Shown here piece after piece: positions 36,343 through 46,422 of a stretch of DNA of 64,000 nt. The position numbers and the translations under genes were made by a program. Below the pieces are notes generated by a model, which had not been told where the DNA came from, made no database searches, and saw only the letters and a program-made list of their open reading frames with translations. Source of the stretch: Methylocella sp. (lineage in GTDB: Bacteria; Pseudomonadota; Alphaproteobacteria; Rhizobiales; Beijerinckiaceae); assembly GCA_037200525.1 (NCBI GenBank), contig JBBCGG010000001.1:2956501-3020500 (forward strand), written 5' to 3'. Position 1 is the stretch's first letter; each line of letters begins with the position of its first letter.

Positions 36343-37128
36343 ATGCCGTTTCGCAACCGACGCATTATTCTTGCAGTTTTTACTGTCACGCTCGCGTCGG
36401 GCGCGTTGGCGCAGGATATGATGGGCAATGTCGACCTTTCCGGTCCGATGTTCACCACCGCCGAAATGACGCGCACGGATGTTGAAGCAACGATCAAGGC
36501 GAGCGATGGCCGCGGGGTCGACCTTGCCGGCAAAAGCCTGAACGGCCTCGACCTTTCCGGTCTTGATCTGACCAAAGCCAATTTCCGCGCCGCGCGCATG
36601 AACAAGACAAATCTCTCAGGGGCGAAACTCGATGGCGCTGTGCTCGATCAAGTCTGGGGCGTCGGGGCGAATTTTTCCGGCGCGAGTCTGAAGCGCGCGA
36701 ATCTTTTCGCAAGCCAGATGCAAGGCGCGAAGTATGATGGCGCGGATCTGTCCGGCTCGCGCATCACCGCCGACTTGTCCCGCGCGAGCCTGCGCAAAGC
36801 CAAGCTCAACGCAGCCGATCTCTCCGCCGACTCGAAGAACCAGTCGATGGGTTTGATGCGGGGGATATTGAAATCCGCAGATCTGTCTGGCGCAGATTTC
36901 GAAAACGCTAACCTCGGGCAAGTCGATCTGCAGTTCGCCAAATTGGCCGGCGCGAATTTAACGCATGCTTCGCTCGCCGGCGCCGACGCCAGCGGCGCCG
37001 ATTTTCGCGGCGCAATCCTCGATCATACAAATCTCAACGACGCCGACGTTGCTTCGGCCCGCATCGACGCGGCGCAGGAACAGGCTTTCGCTGAGGCCAA
37101 GAACGTGGCGCGCATCCTCAAAGAGTGA
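36343..37128 (+). CDS. Exported pentapeptide-repeat protein
   Basis: About 261 residues from ATG 36343, with GGAG 8 bp upstream (36331). Signal peptide ends in SGALAQ. From about residue 45 onward most of the chain is A-(D/N)-L-x-x pentapeptide repeats (GLDLSGLDLTKANFRAARMN, ADLSGSRITADLSRASLRKA), predicting a right-handed quadrilateral beta-helix. A short charged C-terminal helix follows. Such periplasmic proteins have no defined biochemical role; the gyrase-protecting type is cytoplasmic, so this is not a likely Qnr relative. Confidence 0.85.
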   Translation: MPFRNRRIILAVFTVTLASGALAQDMMGNVDLSGPMFTTAEMTRTDVEATIKASDGRGVDLAGKSLNGLDLSGLDLTKANFRAARMNKTNLSGAKLDGAVLDQVWGVGANFSGASLKRANLFASQMQGAKYDGADLSGSRITADLSRASLRKAKLNAADLSADSKNQSMGLMRGILKSADLSGADFENANLGQVDLQFAKLAGANLTHASLAGADASGADFRGAILDHTNLNDADVASARIDAAQEQAFAEAKNVARILKE

Positions 37129-37172
37129 GTGCCCAAAGCGGATATGGCTACCGCCTACTTTTCATTCAGAGT

Positions 37173-38000
37173 CTAAGGCGCAATTCGCGCCACGTATCGC
37201 TCTTCGACGATGACAATTTCGCGGTCCGCGCCGGGACAAGCGCCGGCGCGCGCGCCGCGAACGCTCTGCCAGATCGTTACGCCATCGCGCGTGCCGTCGC
37301 CAAAGCCAAGCTCCGCGTCTTCAAAAAGCATCGTATCTGCGAACCAGCGCTTCATAGCTGGCGACGCGTCTAAAACGTTTCCCCAGACCGGGTTTTGGTA
37401 GATGAAGAAGACATGCTCCAACGTCGATCCGAGAGCCGATTCGATCTTGTGAATTAACTCGGTCATGAGTTCCGGTCCAAAAGAATGGAAGATGTTAAAG
37501 ACGACCTTGCCGCTAAGGACCATGTGCTCCAGCGCATTTCCCTCGATGACGCGGATGAGCGGACGGTCAGGAAACTGGCGTTGGATCTTGTCAATGTTGG
37601 ATTGCGCAATTTTCGCGAGCTCCGGCGATAGCTCGAGACCAATGATGTCGGTGAACGGAAATTCCGACGCCACGATCAAGGCGCGGCCCTTGCCGCATCC
37701 GATATCGACGAACGTATAAGCTTCGATATCAGGCAGGCTGGCGAGAGCGCGTCGAGTGATGCTTGGCGTCGTGGCGAGATAGCAATTGATAAAGCCTGTC
37801 GACACGCCGCTGGTTTGAATCAGATCGGGCGGGAATGTGCCGCTCGTATCGACGCCATAGATTTTGTCAAACGGATGGGTGCGTTGCATGCCCCCTTGGA
37901 TGTCCCGAAAAAAGGGCAGTTTCTCTACGAACTTTCTGACGCTCGGGTTGAGCAGGAGCCTGTACGCAATATTTCTTGCCTGCGTTTTCAATTGGTTCAT
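37173..38000 (-). CDS. Class I SAM-dependent methyltransferase
   Basis: About 276 residues from ATG 38000; the frame opens to 38099 but the leader is unlike a protein. Motif I is FVDIGCGKGRALIVAS, with the acidic residue LELSPELAKIA after the second strand and motif IV-like VVFNIFHSFGPELM. A basic N-terminal region of about 60 residues precedes the Rossmann fold. The substrate is unknown; comparable stand-alone enzymes methylate sugars or lipids. No operon partner. Confidence 0.82.
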   Translation of the reverse strand: MNQLKTQARNIAYRLLLNPSVRKFVEKLPFFRDIQGGMQRTHPFDKIYGVDTSGTFPPDLIQTSGVSTGFINCYLATTPSITRRALASLPDIEAYTFVDIGCGKGRALIVASEFPFTDIIGLELSPELAKIAQSNIDKIQRQFPDRPLIRVIEGNALEHMVLSGKVVFNIFHSFGPELMTELIHKIESALGSTLEHVFFIYQNPVWGNVLDASPAMKRWFADTMLFEDAELGFGDGTRDGVTIWQSVRGARAGACPGADREIVIVEERYVARIAP

Positions 38001-38179
38001 CAAAAGGTTCCCCAGACTGTAGGCAGACGCGCGAGGCTGAAGGCAAAAGCATTTGGAGCTGAAAGCGGTAAGATGAAATTGGCGCATCCCTTTTAGCAAG
38101 TTGACGTCGCAGCCGCCGAGGCAGCCAAGGAGAGAGCGGGGAGGGGGCCTCTATTAGAGCGCAATCATCAATGTCGGAA

Positions 38180-40489
38180 TTACTTCCGCCGCAGCGCCTC
38201 GCTCAAAGCGGCTCCAAGCGCCCCCTGCGCGGATTTTTCCCGTGGCTGTGATTTGGGTTGAGGCCTTGCAACTTCGTCTCGCGCGGCGGGCCGCTTTATC
38301 GACGCGCCAGACGACGGCGCGTCTTCCTTGCGCATCGAGAGCGCAATGCGCTTGCGCTTCAAATCCACTTCGACGACGCGCACTTTCACCACATCGCCGG
38401 CCTTGACGACCTCCGCCGGGTCTTTGACGAACCGGTCGGCGAGTTGCGATACGTGGACGAGCCCATCCTGATGCACGCCAATATCGACGAAAGCGCCAAA
38501 ATTCGCGACATTGGTGACAGTGCCTTCCAATACCATGCCGGGCTTCAGCGAGTTTAGATCGTCGATGCCCTCCGCAAAGGTCGCGGTCTTGAATTCCGGA
38601 CGCGGATCGCGACCCGGCTTCTCGAGTTCGAGCAAGATATCGCGCACTGTCGGCAGACCGAAACGCTCATCGACAAATTGCGTGGGATTAAGCGATTTCA
38701 AAGTTGTCGCATCGCCCATCAGCGAACGCACGTCGCGTCCGCACGCGGCGATGATTTTGCGCGCGAGCCCATAGGCCTCGGGATGAACCGAGGAGGCGTC
38801 GAGCGGCTCCGTTCCGTTCGGAATTCGCAAGAACCCTGCGCAAAGCTCGAAGGCGCGCGGACCCAGCCGCGCGACGGAAAGAATGTCGCGACGCGACTTG
38901 AAAGCGCCTTTCTGATCCCGGTGAAGGATGATCGCATCAGCGAGCGAGGCGCTGAGACCAGACACACGGGACAGCAGCGAGGCGGAAGCGGTATTGAGAT
39001 CGACGCCGACCGCGTTCACCGCATCCTCGACAACGGCGTCGAGCGAGCGCGCAAGCTGGGTCTGGTTGACGTCATGCTGATATTGCCCGACGCCGATCGC
39101 CTTCGGATCGATCTTCACCAACTCGGCGAGGGGGTCCTGCAGACGCCGCGCAATGGAAACCGCGCCGCGCAGCGACACATCGAGATCGGGCATCTCGGCC
39201 GCCGCGCGCGCAGAAGCCGAATACACCGAGGCCCCGGCCTCGCTGACGACGACCTTGATGGGCTTTGCGCCGGGCAGGGCCGCGATTACCTCGCCCGCCA
39301 ATCGATCGGTCTCGCGGCTCGCCGTTCCATTGCCGATCGCGATCAATTCGACGCCGTGTTTTTTTATCAGCCGCGTCAACTCCGCGCTCGCGCCCAAAAC
39401 ATCATTGCGCGGCTGAAACGGATAAATCGTCGAAGTGTCCAGCAGCTTGCCGGTAGCGTCGACGATGGCGACTTTGACGCCGGTCCTGATGCCAGGATCG
39501 AGCCCCATGGTCGGACGCGCTCCGGCTGGCGCGGCCAGCAACAGGTCTTTCAAATTGCGTGCAAAAACCTGTATCGCCTCGGCCTCGGCGCGCTCGCGCA
39601 ATTCGGTCATCAGATCCAGCGTCAAATGCAGCGAGAGCTTTACGCGCCAGGCGAAGCGCACGACGTCAAGAAGCCACGCATCGGCGGGGGCGCCCTGCGA
39701 GGCGATCGCATTATGCCGCGCGATGATCTGTTCGACCGGCTTCACCGGGGATGCATCGGCTACATCGACTTCGAGATCGAGCGACAGGACCTCCTCGTTG
39801 CGGCCGCGCAGCATGGCGAGCGCGCGATGGCTTGGCGCAGTAGCCCAGCGTTCGCTATGATCGAAATAATCCGAAAATTTAGCGCCCGCTTCCTCTTTCC
39901 CTTCAACCACCCGCGCGCGAAGAACCGCATGGGATTTGAGATGGGCGCGCAGCGCTCCGACGAGATCGGCGTTCTCGGCGAAAGCCTCGGTCAAAATGTC
40001 GCGCGCGCCTTCGAGGGCGGTTTTGACGTCGGGTACGTCGGCGGAAAGAAAACTCTGCGCCAGTTCGGCAGGAACAATATGGCGATCGGCGATGATTTGG
40101 TCGGCCAGAGGAGCAAGACCGCGCTCGCGGGCGATTTGGGCGCGAGTGCGGCGTTTTGGCCGAAAGGGTAGGTAAATATCCTCGAGTTCGGCTTTGGTCG
40201 TCGCCTGCGCGATCTTTTCCGTGAGCGCGTCGGTCGATTTACCTTGGCTGCCGATCGAGTCGAGGATGGCGAGACGCCGCGCCTCCAATTCGCGCAGATA
40301 GGCGAGGCGTTCTTCGAGCCGCCGGAGCTGGGTGTCGTCAAGACCGCCGGTGGCTTCCTTGCGATATCGAGCGATGAAGGGCACGCTCGCCCCCTCGTCC
40401 AACAAATCGACGGCGACCTTCACCTGTTCAGGCCGGGCTGCGACCTCAGCAGCGATGGTTTTGAGAATGCGGTCGATTTCAGCGGCCAT
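38180..40489 (-). CDS. tex: Tex-family transcription/RNA-binding protein
   Basis: 769 residues from ATG 40489, the usual length for Tex. Domain order: Tex N-terminal helical region with [20 protein letters not shown], YqgF-like fold ([20 protein letters not shown]), HhH pair ([15 protein letters not shown]), and C-terminal S1 RNA-binding domain ([20 protein letters not shown]). The tail is Arg/Lys/Pro-rich. Tex binds RNA and the transcription machinery and influences toxin and stress genes in other bacteria. It ends about 210 bp before the tRNA-Ser gene on the other strand. Confidence 0.93.
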   Translation of the reverse strand: MAAEIDRILKTIAAEVAARPEQVKVAVDLLDEGASVPFIARYRKEATGGLDDTQLRRLEERLAYLRELEARRLAILDSIGSQGKSTDALTEKIAQATTKAELEDIYLPFRPKRRTRAQIARERGLAPLADQIIADRHIVPAELAQSFLSADVPDVKTALEGARDILTEAFAENADLVGALRAHLKSHAVLRARVVEGKEEAGAKFSDYFDHSERWATAPSHRALAMLRGRNEEVLSLDLEVDVADASPVKPVEQIIARHNAIASQGAPADAWLLDVVRFAWRVKLSLHLTLDLMTELRERAEAEAIQVFARNLKDLLLAAPAGARPTMGLDPGIRTGVKVAIVDATGKLLDTSTIYPFQPRNDVLGASAELTRLIKKHGVELIAIGNGTASRETDRLAGEVIAALPGAKPIKVVVSEAGASVYSASARAAAEMPDLDVSLRGAVSIARRLQDPLAELVKIDPKAIGVGQYQHDVNQTQLARSLDAVVEDAVNAVGVDLNTASASLLSRVSGLSASLADAIILHRDQKGAFKSRRDILSVARLGPRAFELCAGFLRIPNGTEPLDASSVHPEAYGLARKIIAACGRDVRSLMGDATTLKSLNPTQFVDERFGLPTVRDILLELEKPGRDPRPEFKTATFAEGIDDLNSLKPGMVLEGTVTNVANFGAFVDIGVHQDGLVHVSQLADRFVKDPAEVVKAGDVVKVRVVEVDLKRKRIALSMRKEDAPSSGASIKRPAARDEVARPQPKSQPREKSAQGALGAALSEALRRK

Positions 40490-40697
40490 TCGGGTCAGGT
40501 CCTCATCGATTCGGGGCCGCGACAATAGGTCAGGCCGAAATGGATTCCAACCTGTGGGCGGCATGTCCAGTTACGGGTTGCGCTCGGCTCGCTGCGCACT
40601 ATAGTGCGCCGATTCGCGTGGCGCCGCGTCGCCGGGATCTCAAAGAGCCCGGCCGCACGAGCAAACAGGGGACAACGTCCGCCTCGAGCGAAAATGC

Positions 40698-40787
40698 GGA
40701 GGGGTGGCCGAGTGGTTGAAGGCGCACGCCTGGAAAGTGTGTATGCGGGAAACCGTATCGCGGGTTCGAATCCCGCTCCCTCCGCCA
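40698..40787 (+). tRNA. tRNA-Ser (anticodon GGA)
   Basis: 90 nt including CCA. Acceptor starts GGAGGGG and pairs with TCCCTCC; the anticodon loop CTGGAAA gives GGA; a long variable arm (GTGTATGCGGGAAACCGTATCG) fits class II tRNA-Ser. T arm GGGTTCGAATCCC. The 3' end and the 8 bp beyond it are duplicated at 56063-56084, so this is the attachment site of element 2. Confidence 0.96.
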
Positions 40788-40795
40788 GAATACCA
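40774..40795 (+). repeat. attL of element 2: tRNA-Ser 3' end plus 8 bp
   Basis: 22 bp matching 56063-56084 with one mismatch (C40780 against A56069); the last 15 bp, TCCGCCAGAATACCA, are identical. Confidence 0.85.
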
Positions 40796-41012
40796 TCACA
40801 ACCTATTGTTTTATTTAGATATTCTGCTTGGCGCGCGAAAGTGGCCCCAACATAGGCCCCAATCGTAAATTTAGCTCGCCACGGCCAACCATGGACGATT
40901 GAAGACGGCGAGGCGCGCAAAGTCGCAGCAGCGACCGGCCGACTTCGATGATAATTTGCCGTCCTGGCGGCAGGCTTGCGGGCCTTCCGCGAGCAACTGG
41001 GATTGGGCAAAT

Positions 41013-41318
41013 ATGACGGAACCGAAATACCTTCCCTTCGAGTCGCTGCCTCTGTTCCCGACCGAGGAAGAGCTCGCCATCGCGATCCTTGGCCGGAAAT
41101 ATGCGAAGGATTGGAAGCAATTCTCGCTTTACTACGAGCGCAAGGGCATGCCGAAAATGGATTTCGTTATCGGCAGAAGATACAAATATGCCGTCAAGAA
41201 GTTCTTCGATAAGCACTGGAACCTCGACGGTCCCAGGCCGATGCAAGACGGGCCAGAAAGGCCCGAACTATGGAACGTCCGCAGGAAGCCGGGCAGGCCG
41301 AGAAAGCTGCCTGAGTGA
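41013..41318 (+). CDS. Excisionase-like small DNA-binding protein
   Basis: About 101 residues from ATG 41013. The segment LFPTEEELAIAILGRKYAKD followed by ERKGMPKMDFVIGRRYKYAV and FFDKHW matches a type of small protein seen in rhizobial integrative elements that resembles excisionase (directs a recombinase to att sites). It lies just inside attL, as expected. Proline/Arg-rich tail RRKPGRPRKLPE resembles a DNA minor-groove hook. Family-level guess; not tested. Confidence 0.6.
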   Translation: MTEPKYLPFESLPLFPTEEELAIAILGRKYAKDWKQFSLYYERKGMPKMDFVIGRRYKYAVKKFFDKHWNLDGPRPMQDGPERPELWNVRRKPGRPRKLPE

Positions 41319-41346
41319 AGCGATAGCCGGCGCATTCTCAGCGTGT

Positions 41347-41748
41347 TTAGAGCTTTAGGATGTCTTCGATCAGTGAGATGATCAATCGTTCCGCTACATC
41401 CTCGCGTTCAAGATTTTTCATATCATTCAGATACTCGTCTGGATAACCTCTTTCATGAAAAATGGCTCTGGCCTTAACTTTGAGACCTGCCGCCGTCTTC
41501 GCCTGAAGATCGACCATTTCTTCCGCGACATCGCTGTCGATGAAGACAAAATCATCGGGATAATCCCCAGTCTCTCCAGCTTCGATGACCAATGCCCGTG
41601 CCCCTTCGTACCGAGCCTCAATCGCGAGCAACTCTGCGTCTCCGGCGGCCGCCACCGGCGAAGTTATAGTCGCAGCTATGCCGCCAATCCCGAGTCCGGC
41701 GGCTGGAACATAGCCAATCGTCATGAGGCGAGATGGATTGTCAGCCAT
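41347..41748 (-). CDS. Hypothetical protein of element 2
   Basis: About 133 residues. ATG 41748 is chosen because GGGGAGG lies 7 bp upstream; ATG 41754 is 1 bp from it and less likely. A short N-terminal Gly/Ala-rich hydrophobic stretch (YVPAAGLGIGGIAATI) is followed by an acidic, helical C-terminal part (EARYEGARALVIEAGE, EMVDLQAKTAAGLKVKA). No family recognised. The first hydrophobic segment could be a membrane anchor. Confidence 0.6.
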   Translation of the reverse strand: MADNPSRLMTIGYVPAAGLGIGGIAATITSPVAAAGDAELLAIEARYEGARALVIEAGETGDYPDDFVFIDSDVAEEMVDLQAKTAAGLKVKARAIFHERGYPDEYLNDMKNLEREDVAERLIISLIEDILKL

Positions 41749-41914
41749 GCTCATGCCTCCCCAGCGCATTTGGCCGATCCGACCAGCTCGAGAACCCTGG
41801 CGAGCTCCACCCGTGCGGCTCTCAATTGATCGGACACGCACGATAGAACCTCACTGACGCACTTGATCTTTTTTGCGGGGTCGTCATCACAAATGATGAC
41901 GGCTGCCTGGCCTA

Positions 41915-42746
41915 GGCTCAGGACTCATTGATTGAGATAGAAGAGGACGGCGGCGGCGATGCAGATGGCGGAGAAGAAGGTATGGGCGCATCGATCATAG
42001 CGGTTGCGATGCGCGGCCAGTCCTTGAGCTTGGCGAACATGTTCTCGATTTTGTGACGCTGGCGGTAGAGCGTCTTGTCATAGGCAATGGAAAGCTTGCG
42101 GCTTCTGGTTGGCGGGATGCAGGGCTCGACGCCCCTGGCCTTCAGCGCGGCGCGGAACCAGTTGCTGTCGTAGCCCCTGTCGGCGATCAACATTGAAGCA
42201 GGCGGTAAAGCCTTGAGCATCAGCCGCGCGCCCTTGTGGTCGCTCATCTGGCCCTCCGAGAGCAACATGACGAGGGGCTTGCCGGCGCCGTCGCAAACGA
42301 CGTGGAGCTTCGAGTTCAGTCCGCCTTTCGTGCGCCCGATACGGCGGGGAAGAGCCCCTTTTTGAGCAGGCTCGCCGCTGTGCGATGCGCCTTCAGATGC
42401 GTGGCGTCGATCATGATGCGCTCGGGCTTTGGACCTTCGCCAGCGAGCGCGGCGAATATGCGGTCGAAGACGCCGAGCCGGCTCCAGCGGATGAAGCGAT
42501 TGTAAAGCGTCTTGTGCGGCCCGTAATCCTTGGGCGCATCTTTCCATTGCAGGCCGTTGCGGATCACATAGACGATTCCGCTGACCACCCGACGGTCGTC
42601 AACCCGCGGAACGCCATGCGACAGAGGAAAATGCGGCGCAAGCCGCGCCATCTGCCGCTCGCCCAACAAAAACAAATCACTCATCCCAGCCTCCCCATGC
42701 GGAGACCAGGAATCACATCTCAGGCAAATTTAATAGGTCCTGAGCC
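41915..42746 (-). mobile_element. IS5-family (IS427-group) insertion sequence
   Basis: 832 bp. Terminal inverted repeats GGCTCAGGAC at both ends (41915-41924 and the complement at 42737-42746), continuing with partial identity for about 7 bp. Flanks show TA on each side (41913-41914 and 42747-42748), fitting the short target duplication of this group. It contains one transposase read in two overlapping frames. Confidence 0.88.
41918..42684 (-). CDS. IS5-family transposase, two overlapping frames (orfA/orfB)
   Basis: orfA is 42684-42316 (122 residues, MSDLFLLGERQMARLAPHFP, DNA-binding DUF4096-type region) and orfB continues in the -1 frame to 41918, carrying the DDE region (IGRTKGGLNSKLHVVCDGAG, MLIADRGYDSNWFRAALKA, YRQRHKIENMFAKLKDWPRI). 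The overlap contains CAAAAAGGGGC (near 42355-42365), a plausible slip site. IS427-group transposases are normally made by programmed -1 frameshifting, so this is not necessarily damaged. The orfB C-terminal end is poor in natural composition because it runs into the repeat. Confidence 0.85.
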
Positions 42747-42848
42747 TAGACTCTCGACGCGAGACAGATCTGCGCTCAGATCATCTATTTTTGTCCAAGC
42801 TCCTCGGCCGCCGGAATGGCGTTATTCGGCATTGAGATATCTCCAAAT

Positions 42849-42863
42849 GGTGATTTTAACACT
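42849..42863. promoter_or_regulatory. Operator-like dyad 1 before the XRE gene
   Basis: GGTG-attttaa-CACT, an inverted repeat with a 7-bp AT spacer, 57 bp before the matching site at 42906. The region between is AT-rich and probably contains the promoter. Confidence 0.45.
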
Positions 42864-42905
42864 ATTAATGGTAATATCATATCCGCTTTGATGTCAATGG
42901 TATTT

Positions 42906-42920
42906 GGTGTTAAATTCACC
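42906..42920. promoter_or_regulatory. Operator-like dyad 2 at the XRE gene start
   Basis: GGTG-ttaaatt-CACC, extending to TGGTG...CACCA, ends 2 bp before the ATG at 42923. Bound repressor would block initiation or, if the mRNA starts here, make it leaderless. Autoregulation by the downstream gene is inferred. Confidence 0.5.
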
Positions 42921-42922
42921 AC

Positions 42923-43264
42923 ATGAAGCCAAATCAATGCCGCATGGCCCGCGCCGCTCTAAATTGGACAACGATCGATCTTGCTCGAGCGGCAGGCGTC
43001 GGAGCCAATACGGTCAACCGTTTCGAGACTGGCGAAGATGCCCGCATCAGTAGCGTTGAAAAGATCCAAGCCGCGTTCGAGGGCGCCGGCGTCGAGTTCA
43101 TCAGAAATGGTGTGAAGGTACGGCCTGCCAAGGCGCGCGAGCAGATCGCTGAAGTGGCTCCCGAGGATGAGGCTGCGCACCCTGAGCCGGCGGTCGGAAA
43201 GAACGCGCCTCTTGTCCAGGTCGATGGCGTCAGCCGCGTTCGTGACCCGCTAAAGCGGCGCTAA
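42923..43264 (+). CDS. XRE-family helix-turn-helix regulator
   Basis: 113 residues. HTH at about 3-65: MARAALNWTTIDLARAAGVG, ANTVNRFETGEDARISSVEK, QAAFEGAGVEFI, the usual Cro/CI-like pattern with a partial DUF-type extension. The C-terminal 45 residues are polar and acidic, without recognised domain. No Shine-Dalgarno site is visible. It lies just upstream of the large lysozyme protein, so it may control that gene set. Confidence 0.82.
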   Translation: MKPNQCRMARAALNWTTIDLARAAGVGANTVNRFETGEDARISSVEKIQAAFEGAGVEFIRNGVKVRPAKAREQIAEVAPEDEAAHPEPAVGKNAPLVQVDGVSRVRDPLKRR

Positions 43265-43362
43265 ATCCAGTTTACGCACCCGGTGCGTTGCCCGATTTGG
43301 CTGCCCGGCCGAGCATGAGTTTACGTTCGAACGACTCATGAAGCGACCGGAGCAAAAGCCCA

Positions 43363-46300
43363 ATGGCTCTCGTAAACATTCCCCAGCAAGGCATGATCAC
43401 TGCAGAAGATCCGACCTCGCGCGTGTCCGGCGGCGACGTGACCCGCTCTGCCGACTTCGTCGCGCAAGGCGCTGAGCAATTCGGGCAAGGCCTGGAAGAT
43501 GACGCCGTTCCGCTGGCCCAGCAGGCAGGCGAGCAAGCAGTCGCGAAGGCCGCCAGATCAGTCAGTCGTGACGCAAACGGACAGATCCAAATCCAGACCC
43601 CGGAAACGAGTTTCATCCTCGGACGCGCCGGCGACGAATATGAGCACGTCGTCGTCGCTGGCGCGATTGCAAACGGGCAGAATCAGACCACCCAAGATAT
43701 GAATGATCTGCGGGTCCAGCACGCCGGCGATCCGGTTGCCTTCAAGACCGCAGCGAATGGATATATCGATCATCTGCGCGCGCAATATGGCGACGATCAG
43801 ATCGCCAATACCCTCGTTGCGAACGCCGAGCAGATGGCGACGCAGCACTATGACAGCCTGGTCAACACCAAGGCTGCATTGGACACGTCGGATGCGAAGT
43901 CGAGCATTCAGGCGCAAATCCAATCTCTGCAAAACGACCTCGGTCAGCTCGCGCGCCAGGGCGGGACCGATACCCCGGAATTTGTGCAGAAGTCGGGACA
44001 GCTTCACTCCTACTTCGATTCGCTTCAGGCGAACCCGCTGTTCCAAATGCCCAAGGCCGTCGTCGACGGGCTGCGCTCCGATTTAAATATCCAGCTGACC
44101 GGCGAGGCAATCGTCGGGCACATGGATTATGCTTATGATTCCCAGGGCCTGCTTGCAGCTCAAAAGCAGCTTCACGACTCTGTCGATCATATCCAGGGCG
44201 TCACTGATGCGCAGCGCAACCAGCTCGTGGCGCAGGGCGAGTCTCGGCTGCAGTTTCTCCAGGGCCAGGACGCGATCGGCGCGGAAGGCGTCAGGCGCAG
44301 CGTCACGGCGCTGACCAACGCAGTGCAGTCCGGAAATCACTTTGATCCTGCGGTTTACGACTCGGCGCTCGCTCAAGCGCAGCAATATCACGTCGCCGAC
44401 GCCGTCGCTCAGATCCAATCGCTCAAGGCGATCGCCGGGATCCACGCCGCCACGAATAACCTCTCGCCATTGCAGAGCGCCGCGGCCCAAGGCGTCGGCG
44501 GCCCCATAGCGGGAGCGCTGGGAAACGAAGCCCAGGCGATGCAATATTTCCAGTCGAAGGGCTGGACGCCAGCGCAGGCGGCGGGGATCGTCGGCAACCT
44601 CGTACATGAAAGCGGCGGCCGGCTCGATCCGAACGCCGTCAATCCCGGCGATGGATCGGACGGATCGAACTCGATCGGAATCGGCCAATGGAATGCCGAT
44701 CGCGCGCAGGCTCTCAAGGCGTTTGCGGCGGCGCAGGGCAAGCCGATGAACGATTACGCGACGCAGCTCGCCTTTGTTCAACATGAACTCGAAACGACGC
44801 ACGCCGGCGCCGCCGCTGCATTGCGCGCGACAAACGACGTGGCGGGCGCAGCGGCCGCGGTTGCCCTAAAATATGAAATTCCGGCCGGCGCCGAAACGGG
44901 CGTCGCTGCGAATGTGAACGGCTGGCAGAACCGGCTCGATCAAGCCACGAGGCTTGCCGGCGGAAACGTCTCATCAGCGAGCGTCAACGGCACTCCTTTC
45001 ACCCGTGAGCAGATGCAGGCCAACCCATTCCTGCTATCGACATGGGTTCAAAAGACGGCGGCCGACCAGGGCAATCAGACCACGATGGCGACCGCGCTGG
45101 GATCTTCCATCGAGCGTTCGCTTCAGAACGGGATCACGCCGTCACCCACGGTCGTCGCAAATTATGTTCAGCTCACAGAGGGAAAGGCGCAATTCTCCGA
45201 GCAGCGACAAAACATCATGTCGACCATCGAGGGGCAATCGCAGGCCAATGCCGCGCTCGCAATGGCCCCGTCCGCCGGTCAAAGCTACATGGATCAGGTC
45301 AAGGCGCAGGCGCAGGGAGGTTCCAACTATCAGGGACTTGTCGCGCAGCACGCGCAGGAGCTTTTCGTGCAGGGTCAAAGGGCCTTAAGAGATGATCCTG
45401 GCGGCACAGCGGTGGCGAAGGGCTGGGTCCGTCAGTCGCCCGCGCCGCTCGATTTCAGCCAGCCGGATTCGATCGCTTCGGGTATCGCCGCACGGTCGCA
45501 AGTCGTCTCGGCGATCGCGGCGCGCCAGCCTGGCGCGTCGCTCTCGGCCGTCTTCCCGAATGAGATAGATCGGGTCAAGAACGTGGTCGAAAATGGTCCG
45601 CTTGATCAGCGCATGGGCCTCATGGGCACGATCTCCAACTTGCCGGAAGCCCAGCAAAAGGCAACGCTGGCGGCGATCGGCCAGACCGGAAAGGCTGGGC
45701 AGATCTTCACAGTCGCCGGATCGGTCAATCGCTACGCGCCGGCGGCGGCGGCGACGGATATCGTCCAAGGCGCTGCTCTGCTCCAAACCGAACCGCGCCT
45801 CGCGCCGAAAGCGGCCGACATTCAAACGAATACCATGCGGACGTTTCCAGCGAATGATTTCCCGTCGCCGGCGATCCGCGGCGCGGTGCAGAACGCGGCA
45901 GAGGCCTATTATGCCGCGCAATCAGCCAAGGCAGGCGACACGAGCCAGGTATTCAATTCAGACCGTTGGAAGTCCTCCGTCGACGCCGTGACGGGAGGGG
46001 TGGTCAGCTATCGCGGTTCGAACGTGATCGCGCCGACCTATGGCGCAAATGCTGGACAGCTCCAGGCAGCGATTATTGGCCTGACCGACGATGATTTCAA
46101 AGGAGTTCATACTGCAGATGGTTCGACCTTCCCAGCCAGGGCGCTGAAGCCTTCGATCAGCGGCAACAGCTCGAACTGGCGGCTGGAGTCGAGAGGTGAG
46201 GGAACCTATCGCGTCTTCTCTGGCGACGACAAGGCGCGACAATATCTTCAGAATGCGGACGGCGGCGCATTTGTACTAGATCTTCGATCAGCCATGAACC

Positions 46301-46422
46301 GTCCGAGCGTTGGGCAATATCTCGGTGACGATACTTCCAATGCTGTCGAGCAGCCTCCGATGAGTCTTGCGAGCAAGGCCGGCGGCGGGTTTGGCGCGCC
46401 CTCGAATAATAGGGGCCTTTAA
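43363..46422 (+). CDS. 1019-residue phage protein with tail-tip-lysozyme domain
   Basis: Residues about 385-530 form a phage tail tip lysozyme domain (Pfam PF18013 type): YFQSKGWTPAQAAGIVGNLV, HESGGRLDPNAVNPGDG with likely catalytic Glu416, SNSIGIGQWNADRAQAL. The flanking regions are long, helical and Gln/Ala-rich (AQIQSLQNDLGQLARQGG), like internal virion proteins of podovirus-type phages that pass through the envelope. It is the only obvious virion-type gene here, which is odd for a phage remnant. Its stop overlaps the next start (TAATG). Confidence 0.78.
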   Translation: MALVNIPQQGMITAEDPTSRVSGGDVTRSADFVAQGAEQFGQGLEDDAVPLAQQAGEQAVAKAARSVSRDANGQIQIQTPETSFILGRAGDEYEHVVVAGAIANGQNQTTQDMNDLRVQHAGDPVAFKTAANGYIDHLRAQYGDDQIANTLVANAEQMATQHYDSLVNTKAALDTSDAKSSIQAQIQSLQNDLGQLARQGGTDTPEFVQKSGQLHSYFDSLQANPLFQMPKAVVDGLRSDLNIQLTGEAIVGHMDYAYDSQGLLAAQKQLHDSVDHIQGVTDAQRNQLVAQGESRLQFLQGQDAIGAEGVRRSVTALTNAVQSGNHFDPAVYDSALAQAQQYHVADAVAQIQSLKAIAGIHAATNNLSPLQSAAAQGVGGPIAGALGNEAQAMQYFQSKGWTPAQAAGIVGNLVHESGGRLDPNAVNPGDGSDGSNSIGIGQWNADRAQALKAFAAAQGKPMNDYATQLAFVQHELETTHAGAAAALRATNDVAGAAAAVALKYEIPAGAETGVAANVNGWQNRLDQATRLAGGNVSSASVNGTPFTREQMQANPFLLSTWVQKTAADQGNQTTMATALGSSIERSLQNGITPSPTVVANYVQLTEGKAQFSEQRQNIMSTIEGQSQANAALAMAPSAGQSYMDQVKAQAQGGSNYQGLVAQHAQELFVQGQRALRDDPGGTAVAKGWVRQSPAPLDFSQPDSIASGIAARSQVVSAIAARQPGASLSAVFPNEIDRVKNVVENGPLDQRMGLMGTISNLPEAQQKATLAAIGQTGKAGQIFTVAGSVNRYAPAAAATDIVQGAALLQTEPRLAPKAADIQTNTMRTFPANDFPSPAIRGAVQNAAEAYYAAQSAKAGDTSQVFNSDRWKSSVDAVTGGVVSYRGSNVIAPTYGANAGQLQAAIIGLTDDDFKGVHTADGSTFPARALKPSISGNSSNWRLESRGEGTYRVFSGDDKARQYLQNADGGAFVLDLRSAMNRPSVGQYLGDDTSNAVEQPPMSLASKAGGGFGAPSNNRGL

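Noticed and set aside
38678-40171. A plus-strand frame of about 497 codons
   Set aside because: Antisense shadow of tex; Arg-rich composition and no start signal.
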